Of a stretch of 64,000 bases of DNA, positions 1-11,710 are shown in pieces. This stretch comes from RYN-122 sp963761655 (GTDB lineage: Bacteria; Actinomycetota; Actinomycetes; Mycobacteriales; SCTD01). Position 1 is the stretch's first letter. Each line of letters starts with the position of its first letter. The notes beneath the pieces are model-generated. The model searched no databases. It was not told where the DNA came from and was given only the letters and a program-made list of their open reading frames with translations. Made by a program: the position numbers and the translations under genes. The DNA lies in assembly GCA_963761655.1 (NCBI GenBank), contig CAVXHI010000002.1, positions 682,001 to 746,000 on the forward strand, read 5' to 3'.

Positions 1-570
1 GGCAGCGTCGAGCTGATCCGCTGGGCCAAGGACCGCGGCGTCGAGGTCACCGCGGAGGTCACCCCGCACCACCTGGTGCTCACCGACGACCTCGCCGAGT
101 CCTACGACCCGGTCTACAAGGTCAACCCGCCGCTGCGCACGCAGGCGGACGTCGAGGCCCTGCGGGCCGGCCTCGCCGACGGGACGGTCGACGTCGTCGC
201 GACCGACCACGCGCCGCACGCCCTCGAGGACAAGGAGTCCGAGTGGGGCGCGGCGTCGCCCGGCATGACCGGCCTCGAGACCGCCCTGGCGGTCGTCGTC
301 GACGCCATGGGACCGGGCTTCTCGTGGCGGACCCTGGCGGCGCGCATGTCCGAGACGCCCGCGCGCATCGGACGGCTCGAGGGCCACGGCCGGCCGCTCG
401 CCGTCGGGGAGCCGGCCAACCTCACCGTCGTCGACCCGGGCAGGTCCTGGACCGTCGACGCGAAGGACATGGCGACCCGGAGCAGCAACACCCCGTTCGC
501 CGGCCGGGTGCTGCCGGTCCGCGTCGTCGCCACGTTCCTCCGCGGCACCCCGACGGCGGGCCCCGCCTGA
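1..570 (+). CDS. pyrC: Dihydroorotase, C-terminal part (cut by window start)
   Basis: Third step of de novo pyrimidine synthesis: reversible cyclisation of N-carbamoyl-aspartate to dihydroorotate in the cytoplasm. The frame is open from base 1, so the N-terminus with the first metal-binding His pair lies outside the window. Visible are the metal-site region EVTPHHLVL (residues about 20-28 of this fragment), the ATDHAPH motif carrying the catalytic Asp (around base 200-220), and the GxTGLET stretch typical of class I dihydroorotases. The TGA stop overlaps the ATG of the next gene (TGATG). First visible gene of the pyr operon that continues through pyrF. Confidence 0.95.
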   Translation, partial: GSVELIRWAKDRGVEVTAEVTPHHLVLTDDLAESYDPVYKVNPPLRTQADVEALRAGLADGTVDVVATDHAPHALEDKESEWGAASPGMTGLETALAVVVDAMGPGFSWRTLAARMSETPARIGRLEGHGRPLAVGEPANLTVVDPGRSWTVDAKDMATRSSNTPFAGRVLPVRVVATFLRGTPTAGPA

Positions 571-1079
571 TGGCCGACCGGGTCTGGCTGGTCGTCCTCA
601 CGGTCCTGTTCCTGCTCGGGATGTACGCGCTCATGCTCAAGGGCTGGCGCAGCCGTCAGCGCCGCCAGGGCGACGTCCCGCCGCCGCCCACGGTGCCGGA
701 GCAGGTCGGGGACGTCGTGGTGGGGGAGACGCCGGGGCTGTTCATCGGGACCGTGTACGAGGGCCGCTGGCTCGACCGGGTCGCGGTGCACCGCCTGTCC
801 GACCGGGCGTCGGGCTGGATCAGCGTCCGCACCGACGGCGTCCTGGTCGACCGCGAGCGCACCGGCCCGCTCTGGTTCCCCTGGGGCAGCCTTGTCCACG
901 CCGAGCTGGGCGAGGCCCTCGCCGGCAAGGTCGTCGGCCGCGAGGGGATGCTCGTGCTGACCTGGCGGCTCGGCGCCGACACCCTGCAGTCCGGCTTCCG
1001 GGCCGAGGACCACAGCGCCCACCGGCGGCTCGTCGACGCCGTGCGCGCCCACCTGCCGCTGCAGAAGGAGAACTCATGA
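570..1079 (+). CDS. Small membrane-anchored PH-like protein of the pyr operon
   Basis: 169 residues. One N-terminal membrane segment (about residues 5-22, VWLVVLTVLFLLGMYALML) is followed by a basic stretch and a soluble domain of about 130 residues. From the pattern and place I infer the bacterial PH-like family found between pyrC and carA in many actinobacteria (the mycobacterial Rv1382 position). The ATG overlaps the pyrC stop, and its own stop overlaps the carA start (ATGA), so it is embedded in the operon. No catalytic motif is seen and its role in pyrimidine metabolism is unknown. Confidence 0.8.
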   Translation: MADRVWLVVLTVLFLLGMYALMLKGWRSRQRRQGDVPPPPTVPEQVGDVVVGETPGLFIGTVYEGRWLDRVAVHRLSDRASGWISVRTDGVLVDRERTGPLWFPWGSLVHAELGEALAGKVVGREGMLVLTWRLGADTLQSGFRAEDHSAHRRLVDAVRAHLPLQKENS

Positions 1080-2178
1080 CGCCCCCCGCCCTGCTCGTCC
1101 TGGAGGACGGGCGCACGTTCCGGGGGCAGGCCTACGGCGCCCTCGGGGAGACCTTCGGCGAGGCCGTCTTCAACACCGGCATGACCGGCTACCAGGAGAC
1201 GCTGACCGACCCGAGCTACCACAAGCAGGTCGTCGTGATGACGGCCCCGCAGATCGGCAACACCGGCGTCAACGACGAGGACCCGGAGAGCAGCCGCATC
1301 TGGGTCAGCGGCTTCGTCGTCCGCGACCCGAGCCGCGTCCCCAGCAGCTGGCGGTCGCAGCGCAGCCTCGACGACGAGCTCGCGGCCCAGGGCGTCGTCG
1401 GCATCAGCGGCCTCGACACGCGGGCCCTGACCCGGCACCTGCGCGAGCGCGGGGCGATGCGGGTCGGCATCTTCAGCGGCGACGTGCCGGCGGACGCGCA
1501 CGAGCGGGTGCTGGCGAGCCCGGAGATGGCCGGCGCCGACCTCGCCCACGAGGTGACGACGCCGGAGGCGTACGTGGTGCCGGCCGTCGGCGACAAGCGG
1601 TTCACCGTGGCCGCGGTCGACCTCGGCATCAAGCGCGCGACCCCCCTTTACATGGCCCAGCAGGGCTGCGAGGTCCACGTCCTGCCCGCGACGACGACCG
1701 CCGAGGAGCTGCTCGGCCTTCGCCCCGACGGCGTCTTCTTCTCCAACGGCCCCGGCGACCCCGCGACCACGGACGGCCCGGTCGCCGTCGCTCAGGCGGT
1801 GCTCGCGGCCGACGTCCCGCTGTTCGGGATCTGCTTCGGCAACCAGATCCTCGGGCGGGCCCTCGGCCTCGGGACCTACAAGCTCCGCTACGGACACCGC
1901 GGGGTGAACCAGCCGGTCATGGAGCGGGCCACGGGGCGCGTGCACGTCACCAGCCACAACCACGGCTTCGCCGTCGACGCGCCGACCGACGGCACCCCGG
2001 TCGACACCCCGTACGGGCGGGTCGAGGTCAGCCACGTCGACCTGAACGACGACGTCGTCGAGGGCCTGCGGTGCCTCGACAGCCGCGCCTTCTCCGTGCA
2101 GTACCACCCCGAGGCCGCCCCCGGCCCGCACGACGCCACCGGGCTGTTCACGCAGTTCACGACCCTCATGGAGGCGTA

Positions 2179-2179
<1 letters not shown>
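1076..2179 (+). CDS. carA: Carbamoyl-phosphate synthase small (glutaminase) subunit
   Basis: Hydrolyses glutamine and channels ammonia to CarB for carbamoyl phosphate, feeding pyrimidine and arginine synthesis. 367 residues, normal length. The N-terminal CPSase small-chain domain has FNTGMTGYQE. The class I amidotransferase domain has the nucleophile elbow GICFGNQ with Cys253, and the His/Glu of the triad in QYHPEAAPGP near the C-terminus. The ATG lies in an ATGA overlap with the upstream gene and the TAG stop overlaps the carB GTG by one base, so all three are likely translationally coupled. Confidence 0.97.
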
Positions 2180-5483
<3,304 letters not shown>

Positions 5484-5484
<1 letters not shown>

Positions 5485-6323
5485 TGCCGGTCCAGGTGCA
5501 GGGCGAGATCGTCAGCGTCAAGAGGGCGGGCGCCTACCAGCAGATGGTCGTTCAGGCGCCGGGCATGGCGGAGCTGTACCGCCCGGGGCACTTCCTCGCC
5601 GTGCAGGTCGGCGGACCGGCGTCGAGCATGCTGCTGCGCCGGGCGTTCGCCATCTACGAGGTCAAGGACCGCGGCACCCGGGGCCCGACCGTCGAGTTCG
5701 TCTTCTCCGCGCACGGCCAGGGCACGACCTGGCTCGCGCAGCAGGGGCCCGGGACGGTGCTCGACGTCGTCGGCCCGCTCGGCCGGCCGTTCCCGCTGCC
5801 GGCCTCCCCGGTCACGGCGACCCTGGTCGGCGGCGGCTACGGCAGCGCGCCGCTGCTGCCGCTGGCGACCGCGCTGAAGGAGCGCGGCTGCCGGGTCGAC
5901 GTCGTCCTCGGGGCGGGCAGCAGCGACCGGCTCTTCGGCGTGCTCGAGGCCAAGCGGCTGTCGTCCTCCATGGCGGTCACCACCGACGACGGCTCGGCGG
6001 GGACGCGGGGCCGGGTCAGCGACGTCCTGCCGGCGCTGCTCGAGAAGAGCGACGTCGTCTACGCCTGCGGCCCCATGGGGATGCTCCGGGCGGTGTCGGA
6101 CCTCGCCCTCGAGCGCGGGATCCCGGCCCAGGTCGCGGTCGAGGAGTCGATGGCGTGCGGCATCGGCGTCTGCATGACCTGCGTGCTGCCGGTCGTCGGC
6201 GACGACGACGTCACGCGGATGGTCCGGTCCTGCGTCGAGGGCCCCGTGTTCCTCGGTGAGCGGGTCCGGTGGGACGACGTCGGCACCGTGCCGGCCGACG
6301 CGCTGGGAGCGCCGACCTCATGA
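5484..6323 (+). CDS. pyrK: Dihydroorotate dehydrogenase B, electron-transfer subunit
   Basis: 279 residues. An FAD/NAD(P)-binding reductase fold (FAD-contacting RRAF near residue 53, NAD domain GGGYGSAPL) carries a C-terminal [2Fe-2S] site with Cys225, Cys230, Cys233 and Cys250 in the canonical C-x4-C-x2-C-x16-C spacing. In class 1B enzymes PyrK passes electrons from PyrD to NAD+. It overlaps carB by one base and pyrD by four (ATGA), matching the expected PyrK-PyrD heterotetramer. The mycobacterial pyr operon lacks this gene and uses a quinone-dependent class 2 enzyme encoded elsewhere. Confidence 0.95.
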
Positions 6324-7330
6324 CCACCGACATGTCCACCGTCCTCGCGGGCGTCGACTTCCCGAACCCGGTCTTCACCGCCTCGGGCTGCGCCGCCGCC
6401 GGGCAGGAGCTGGACCAGTTCTTCGACGTGGCGAGCCTCGGGGGTGTGGTCACGAAGTCGATCATGCTGGCGGCGCGCAGCGGCCGGGCCACCCCGCGGA
6501 TGGCCGAGACGCCGAGCGGGATGCTCAACTCGATCGGGCTGCAGGGTCCCGGCATCGACGCGTTCCTCGACAAGGACCTGAGCTGGCTGGCCGACAGGGG
6601 CGCCCGCGCCGTCGTCAGCATCGCGGGCGGCCGCGCCGAGGACTACGCCCAGCTGGCGCAGCGGCTGCAGGGCCGCCCCGGCCTGTCGATGGTCGAGGTG
6701 AACATCTCCTGCCCCAACGTCGAGGACCGCGGCCAGGTCTTCGCCTGCGACCCCCGGGCCGCCGCCGAGGTGGTCGCCGCGGTCCGTCGCAACACGCTGC
6801 CGGGCGTGCCGGTGTTCGCGAAGCTCAGCCCCGACGTCACCGACATCACGGAGATCGCCCGGGCCTGCGTCGACGCCGGCGCCGACGGCCTGTCGGTCAT
6901 CAACACGCTGCTCGGCCTCGCGATCGACACCGACACCATGCGCCCGGTCCTCGGCGGGATCACCGGCGGCCTCTCCGGGCCGGCCATCCGCCCCGTGGCG
7001 GTCCGCTGCGTCTGGCAGGTCCACCGGGCGCTGCCCGACGTCCCGGTCCTCGGCACGGGCGGCATCCGCACCGGCCTGGACGCCCTCGAGTTCGTCCTCG
7101 CGGGGGCCAGCGCCGTCAGCGTCGGCACGACCGTCTTCGGCGACCCGAGCGCCCCGGTCCGGGTCCTCGCGGAGCTGCGGCAGGCCCTGACCGACCGCGG
7201 GTTCGAGCGCTTCGAGGACGCCGTCGGCCTGGCCCACCGCCCGCCCGAGCCGCCCCCCGCGCCCGAGGTCGCCGCCGACGACGGCGAGCCCGAGATCGAC
7301 CTCCCCGGCGCTGGCGGCTACGACCGGTGA
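6320..7330 (+). CDS. pyrD: Dihydroorotate dehydrogenase, class 1B catalytic subunit
   Basis: 336 residues. FMN TIM-barrel enzyme oxidising dihydroorotate to orotate. The catalytic loop has VNISCPNV with Cys131, the class 1 hallmark (class 2 uses Ser). LNSIGLQGPG, the FMN-binding GGLSGPAI and the C-terminal GTGGIRTG and SVGTT motifs are present. A 30-residue Pro/Asp/Glu-rich tail after the barrel (about residues 305-336) is longer than usual and of unknown role. The ATG overlaps the pyrK stop and the TGA stop overlaps the pyrF GTG. Confidence 0.96.
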   Translation: MTTDMSTVLAGVDFPNPVFTASGCAAAGQELDQFFDVASLGGVVTKSIMLAARSGRATPRMAETPSGMLNSIGLQGPGIDAFLDKDLSWLADRGARAVVSIAGGRAEDYAQLAQRLQGRPGLSMVEVNISCPNVEDRGQVFACDPRAAAEVVAAVRRNTLPGVPVFAKLSPDVTDITEIARACVDAGADGLSVINTLLGLAIDTDTMRPVLGGITGGLSGPAIRPVAVRCVWQVHRALPDVPVLGTGGIRTGLDALEFVLAGASAVSVGTTVFGDPSAPVRVLAELRQALTDRGFERFEDAVGLAHRPPEPPPAPEVAADDGEPEIDLPGAGGYDR

Positions 7331-8016
7331 CCGCACCGGTCGCCGTCGCCCTGGACGCCCCCGACGCCCTGACGGCGGCGCGCTGGGCGGCTGCCGTGGC
7401 ACCGCACGTGCAGGTCCTCAAGGTCGGGCTGGAGCTGTTCTGCGCCGTCGGACCCGGCATCGTCGAGCAGGTCCGGAACGACCGCGAGGTCTTCCTCGAC
7501 CTCAAGCTGCACGACATCCCGAACACCGTCGCGGGCGCCGCCCGTGCGGTCGCCCCGCTGCGGCCGCGCTTCCTCACCGTGCACGCCGCCGGGGGAGCCG
7601 ACATGGTCCAGGCGGCCGTGCAGGCGGCCCCCGAGGTGACCATCACCGCCATCACGGTGCTGACGTCGTTGACCGCCGCGCACCTCGAGGCCGTCGGGCT
7701 GGCCGGGCCGCCCGCCGACGCCGTCCGCCGGCTGGCCGCCCTGGCCGTCGGGGCCGGCGCGGGCGCCCTGGTGTGCTCGCCGCAGGAGGTCGCCCTCGTG
7801 CGTGCCGAGGTCGGTCCGGACGTCGTCCTCGTGACCCCCGGCGTGCGGCCGGCCGGCTCCGCCGTCGGGGACCAGGCGCGGGTGGCGACGCCTCAGCAGG
7901 CGCTGGCCGACGGCGCGGACCTGCTCGTCGTCGGGCGGCCGATCACCGGGGCGGCCGACCCCGCGGAGGCTGCCCGGGCCCTGGCGGCGTCCCTCGAGGA
8001 GCCGGCACGCGGGTGA
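7327..8016 (+). CDS. pyrF: Orotidine-5'-phosphate decarboxylase (short type)
   Basis: Final UMP-forming step. 229 residues with the catalytic array DLKLHDIPNT (Asp58, Lys60, Asp63). Phosphate-binding motifs follow near the C-terminus (VTPGVRPAG and DLLVVGRPI). It is shorter than the roughly 275-residue form common in mycobacteria and streptomycetes. GTG 7327 overlaps the pyrD stop (GTGA) and directly gives the first strand. The last 74 bases run antiparallel over the 3' end of the GGDEF-EAL gene on the other strand. Confidence 0.95.
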   Translation: MTAPVAVALDAPDALTAARWAAAVAPHVQVLKVGLELFCAVGPGIVEQVRNDREVFLDLKLHDIPNTVAGAARAVAPLRPRFLTVHAAGGADMVQAAVQAAPEVTITAITVLTSLTAAHLEAVGLAGPPADAVRRLAALAVGAGAGALVCSPQEVALVRAEVGPDVVLVTPGVRPAGSAVGDQARVATPQQALADGADLLVVGRPITGAADPAEAARALAASLEEPARG

Positions 8017-10291
8017 CGGGCAGCAGCCCGCGCCCGATGGTGTCCCCGACCGTCGTCGCCGGACCGGGGCGCGACAGCAGGTAGCCCTGGGCCGACTCGC
8101 ACCCGTGCGCGACGAGGAAGTCCAGCTGCGGCTCGGTCTCGACGCCCTCGGCCACGACCGTCATCCCGAGCCCCCGGGCCATGGCGAGCGCAGCGACGAG
8201 CACGGGCGAGCCCGGGCGGTCGTCGAGCCCGCCCACGAACGCCCGGTCGATCTTGAGGATGTCGAAGGGGTACGACGCCAGCCGCGACAGCGAGGAGTAG
8301 CCGGTCCCGAAGTCGTCCAGGGCGAGGCCCACACCGGCGACGTGCAGGCGGTCCAGGACGCGCAGGACGGCGTCGTCGTCGTGGAACAGCAGGCTCTCGG
8401 TGACCTCGACGACGAGCGCGGAGGTCGGCAGGCGGTGACGGGCGAGCGCGGCCAGGACGACGTCGAGGACGTCGGGCTCGGACAGGTGCCGCGCGCTGAC
8501 GTTGACCGCGACGGTCAGGCCGGGACTGGTGCGGCGCCACGCGGCGACCTGTGCGCAGGCCAGCTCGAGGACCCGGCGCTCGAGCTCGACGATGAGCCCG
8601 GTGCGCTCGGCCGCGGGGACGAAGTCGACGGGGGAGACCGGGCCGCGGACCGGGGAGGTCCAGCGGGCGAGGGCCTCGAACCCCGTGACCCGGTCGGCCA
8701 CCAGGTCGACGACCGGCTGGTAGTGCACCTCGAGCTGGTCGTCCGCGAGGGCCTGGCGCAGGTCGGACTCGAGCAGGATGCGGTCACGGACGGCGGCGTG
8801 CATGGCGGGGTCGAAGGCCCGCACCTGGCCGCGGCCCTCGGCCTTGGCGGCGTACATGGCGGTGTCGGCGTCGCGCAGGAGGTGGTGCACCGAGTCACCG
8901 CACCGGGCGACCGCGGTGCCGGCGCTCGCGCCCAGGACCACCTCGACCGGCGGCACCTGCAGCGGGGCGTCCAGCACGGCGAGCAGGCGGGCCGCGAGGC
9001 CGGCGAGGACGTCGGCGACCTCGGGGTGGCACAGCATGACCGCGAACTCGTCGCCGCCGAGCCGGGCCAGCACGACGTCGCCGCGGACCGCACCGCGCAG
9101 CCGGTCGGCCACCGCGACGAGGAGGTCGTCGCCGGCGTCGTGGCCGAACCCGTCGTTGACCTCCTTGAAGCCGTCGAGGTCGAGCAGGACGACGCCGACC
9201 GGGACCGGACCGGCGAGCGCGGCCTGGAGCGCGTCGACGAACGCGGCGCGGTGGGGGAGGCCGGTGAGGGCGTCGACGCTGGACCGCTCCCGGGCGGCGT
9301 CGAGGGCTGCGGTGCGCTGGGCCACCTTCTCCTCGAGCCCGAGCGACAGCGCGTCGCGCTCGAGCCCGAGCAGCTGCCCGCGGACGACCAGCGCGCCGAC
9401 GAGGAGCACCAGCAGGACGGTCAGGACGCCGCCGAGGCCGTCGTGCAGGCGGCCGGACACGACCAGCGCCGCCCCGGCCAGCAGCGCGGGGACGCCGGGC
9501 AGCAGCCGGCCGCCGGCGTCGCTCTGCGCGCCGGGCTCCGTCACGGGGGCGCGGGTCGACCGGACGACGAGCAGGAAGGCGCAGGCGTACAGCACGTCGC
9601 AGGGCCCGCCGACGACGTAGGCGTCGTGCCCGGCGAGGACGGCGTAGAGCGTGTCGGCCGCCGCGACCCCGGCGACGCCGAGGGACACCTGCACGCGCCC
9701 GTCCCGCCAGCCGCAGGCCAGCCTGGACAGCACCACGACCACGACCGAGGCGACCAGGACGTCGAGCACGGGGAAGGCGAGGCCGACGAGCAGGGCCACC
9801 CGGTCGCCGTCGGCGCGGGCGAGGTTGCCGAGCGTGCCGAGCCAGGCGAGCACCAGCAGCGACGCCGTCACCACGACGCCGTCCAGCAGCAGCCGCAGCC
9901 GGCCGGTGCGCCGCTGGGGGGCACCGGGCAGGCGCAGCAGCCCGGCGACGGCGAGCAGCGGGAACGCCAGGTACCCGGCGTCGGCGGGGGAGGGGAACGG
10001 GGCGGCGTCACCGAGCAGCAGCTGCTCGACCGACCACACGACGCTGCCCAGCGTCCAGGCGCCGCAGGCCAGGGACAGCAGCCGCCAGGCGGAGGCGGAG
10101 GCGTCGCGGCGCCGGGCGGCGAGCCCGGTCGCCACGGTGGCCGCACCCCCCAGGACGACGTAGCCGGCGTCCCAGACGACCTGGCGCAGGCCCCCGTGCG
10201 TCGGGGGGAGCAGGTCGACGGCCAGCAGCACGAGCAGCAGGGCGGCGCTGAGCAGGGCGGGGACGTCGCGGCGGGGGGAGCGCTCCGGCAC
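7943..10291 (-). CDS. Membrane GGDEF-EAL protein (cyclic di-GMP turnover)
   Basis: About 782 residues. The N-terminal 300 residues hold many hydrophobic segments (roughly eight) in a MASE-like membrane sensor. Then comes a GGDEF domain with an intact GGDEF signature (residues 412-416), then an EAL domain with EAL (539-541), DDFGTGYSSL and VAEGVET. Both catalytic signatures are present, so it could make or degrade cyclic di-GMP. I see no RxxD inhibitory site in the usual place before GGDEF. I placed the start at the GTG ending at 10291 because GAGGAG lies exactly six bases before it; a GTG at 10297 abuts that SD. The C-terminal Pro/Arg-rich tail overlaps pyrF. Confidence 0.93.
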   Translation of the reverse strand: MPERSPRRDVPALLSAALLLVLLAVDLLPPTHGGLRQVVWDAGYVVLGGAATVATGLAARRRDASASAWRLLSLACGAWTLGSVVWSVEQLLLGDAAPFPSPADAGYLAFPLLAVAGLLRLPGAPQRRTGRLRLLLDGVVVTASLLVLAWLGTLGNLARADGDRVALLVGLAFPVLDVLVASVVVVVLSRLACGWRDGRVQVSLGVAGVAAADTLYAVLAGHDAYVVGGPCDVLYACAFLLVVRSTRAPVTEPGAQSDAGGRLLPGVPALLAGAALVVSGRLHDGLGGVLTVLLVLLVGALVVRGQLLGLERDALSLGLEEKVAQRTAALDAARERSSVDALTGLPHRAAFVDALQAALAGPVPVGVVLLDLDGFKEVNDGFGHDAGDDLLVAVADRLRGAVRGDVVLARLGGDEFAVMLCHPEVADVLAGLAARLLAVLDAPLQVPPVEVVLGASAGTAVARCGDSVHHLLRDADTAMYAAKAEGRGQVRAFDPAMHAAVRDRILLESDLRQALADDQLEVHYQPVVDLVADRVTGFEALARWTSPVRGPVSPVDFVPAAERTGLIVELERRVLELACAQVAAWRRTSPGLTVAVNVSARHLSEPDVLDVVLAALARHRLPTSALVVEVTESLLFHDDDAVLRVLDRLHVAGVGLALDDFGTGYSSLSRLASYPFDILKIDRAFVGGLDDRPGSPVLVAALAMARGLGMTVVAEGVETEPQLDFLVAHGCESAQGYLLSRPGPATTVGDTIGRGLLPVTRVPAPRGTPPGPGQPPRGRPPR

Positions 10292-10380
10292 CAGCACCTC
10301 CTCGGGGTCGGACGGCCGCGGGCAGGCGGACGCGCGAGCCGGCGGTGCGGCTCCTGCCCCGGCATCGACGCCTGCCGCCC

Positions 10381-10450
10381 GGACTTGAGGACGGGCTCGC
10401 GGGTGGACTTGAGGGTGGCGTTGCCCCCCGCGTCCCCGCGCCGCTAGGTT
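10381..10450 (+). promoter_or_regulatory. Putative mihF promoter with direct repeat
   Basis: TTGCCC at 10421-10426 and TAGGTT at 10445-10450 are separated by 18 bases and resemble a vegetative promoter. Start codon GTG 10502 follows after a 51-base leader carrying the SD GAGAGGA (10489-10495). Just upstream the decamer GGACTTGAGG occurs twice, at 10381-10390 and 10405-10414, a 24-base (about two helical turns) period. This could be an operator. Inference only. Confidence 0.45.
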
Positions 10451-10501
10451 CGCCTCTCCCGCGGACAGCGCCTGGCCGGCCGCGTATCGAGAGGACCCGG
10501 C

Positions 10502-10819
10502 GTGCCCCTGCCGACCCTGACGCCCGAGCAGCGGGCCGCCGCGCTCGAGAAGGCCGCGGAGGCACGTCGCGCCCGTGCCGCCCTCAAGGTGCAGCTCAAG
10601 TCGAGCGGCACCAGCCTGGCCGACGTGCTCGCCAGCGGTGCGACCGACGAGGTCGTCGGCAAGATGAAGGTCGTGGCGGTGCTCGAGGCGATGCCCGGCG
10701 TCGGCAAGGTCCGCGCGCAGCAGATCATGGAGCGGCTCGAGATCAGCCCGTCGCGCCGGGTCCGCGGCCTCGGCAGCAAGCAGCGCGAGGCGCTGCAGCG
10801 GGAGTTCGGGGCGGCGTGA
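10502..10819 (+). CDS. mihF: Integration host factor, actinobacterial type (mIHF)
   Basis: 105 residues, the usual length of the actinobacterial nucleoid protein mIHF/sIHF, which binds DNA through a helix-two-turn-helix fold and is unrelated to enterobacterial IHF. The family pattern LTPEQRAAALEKA at the N-terminus, AMPGVGKVRA in the middle (helix-hairpin-helix-like) and a basic C-terminal region are visible. GTG 10502 is preceded by GAGAGGA. The TGA stop overlaps the gmk GTG (GTGA). The order mihF-gmk-rpoZ-coaBC-metK is conserved in actinobacteria. Confidence 0.95.
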   Translation: MPLPTLTPEQRAAALEKAAEARRARAALKVQLKSSGTSLADVLASGATDEVVGKMKVVAVLEAMPGVGKVRAQQIMERLEISPSRRVRGLGSKQREALQREFGAA

Positions 10820-11412
10820 CCGCGCCGGCCGCCTGCGACGACGCCGTGACCGTGACGACCGCGCGCCTCACCGTCCTGTCGGGCCCGTCCGGGGTCGGCA
10901 AGGGCAGCGTGATCGCGGTCGTGCGGAAGCGGCACCCGCAGGTGTGGCTGTCGGTCAGCGTCACGACCCGCGCACCGCGGCCCGGAGAGGTCGACGGCGT
11001 GCAGTACCACTTCGTCTCGCCCGAGGAGTTCGCCCGGTTGGCCGAGGACGGCGAGCTGCTCGAGCACGCCTCCTACGCCGGGAACTCCTACGGCACCCCG
11101 CGCGGGCCGGTCGAGGAGCAGCTCGCTGCCGGCCGACCGGCGCTGCTCGAGATCGAGCTGCAGGGCGCGCGGCAGGTCCGCGCATCGATGCCGGAGGCGC
11201 AGCTGGTGTTCCTCAAGCCGCCGAGCTTCGAGGAGCTCACCCGCCGGCTCGAGGGCCGCGGCACCGAGGCCCCCGAGCGCGTGCTGGAGCGGCTGGACCT
11301 CGCCATGACCGAGATGGCCGCCGAGCAGGAGTTCGACGTCGCGGTCGTGAACGACGACCTCGAGCACGCCGCCGACCGGCTGGTAGAGTTGATGAAGATC
11401 ACCCGGAGCTAG
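10816..11412 (+). CDS. gmk: Guanylate kinase
   Basis: 198 residues. Phosphorylates GMP to GDP with ATP. The P-loop GPSGVGKGS lies near residues 23-31. The GMP-binding segment SVTTRAPRPGEVDGVQYHFV and the lid-region arginines (TRRLEGRGTE) follow. The start at GTG 10816, overlapping the mihF stop, adds about 15 residues before the first strand. An internal GTG at 10846 would also work, but the coupled start is the better guess. Confidence 0.95.
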   Translation: MTAPAACDDAVTVTTARLTVLSGPSGVGKGSVIAVVRKRHPQVWLSVSVTTRAPRPGEVDGVQYHFVSPEEFARLAEDGELLEHASYAGNSYGTPRGPVEEQLAAGRPALLEIELQGARQVRASMPEAQLVFLKPPSFEELTRRLEGRGTEAPERVLERLDLAMTEMAAEQEFDVAVVNDDLEHAADRLVELMKITRS

Positions 11413-11434
11413 CAGTACCGATGTAGGAGACCCT

Positions 11435-11710
11435 GTGGCAGGCACCGTCGCGAACCCGATCGGCATCACCAACCCCCCGATCGACGAGCTGCTCGCCGCC
11501 ACCGACTCCAAGTACTCGCTGGTCATCTACGCCGCCAAGCGGGCGCGCCAGATCAACGCCTACTACTCCCAGCTCGGTGAGGGCCTGCTCGAGTACGTCG
11601 GCCCGCTCGTCGAGACCGGCGTGCAGGAGAAGCCGCTCTCCATCGCGCTGCGCGAGATCAACGCCGGGCTGCTGTCGCACGAGCAGACCCCGGACGACGC
11701 TGCCGTCTAG
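11435..11710 (+). CDS. rpoZ: RNA polymerase omega subunit
   Basis: 91 residues. Omega helps fold and hold beta-prime in RNA polymerase. The signature region ITNPPIDELL followed by KYSLVIYAAKRARQINAYY is clear. GTG 11435 is preceded by GTAGGAGA, a good SD. The TAG stop is followed immediately by the GTG of coaBC, so the two are probably co-translated. Confidence 0.95.
   Translation: MAGTVANPIGITNPPIDELLAATDSKYSLVIYAAKRARQINAYYSQLGEGLLEYVGPLVETGVQEKPLSIALREINAGLLSHEQTPDDAAV

Noticed and set aside
8105..10447. 780-codon plus-strand frame opposite the GGDEF-EAL gene
   Set aside because: No motifs, Gly/Glu/His-rich shadow; the minus strand carries full GGDEF and EAL signatures.
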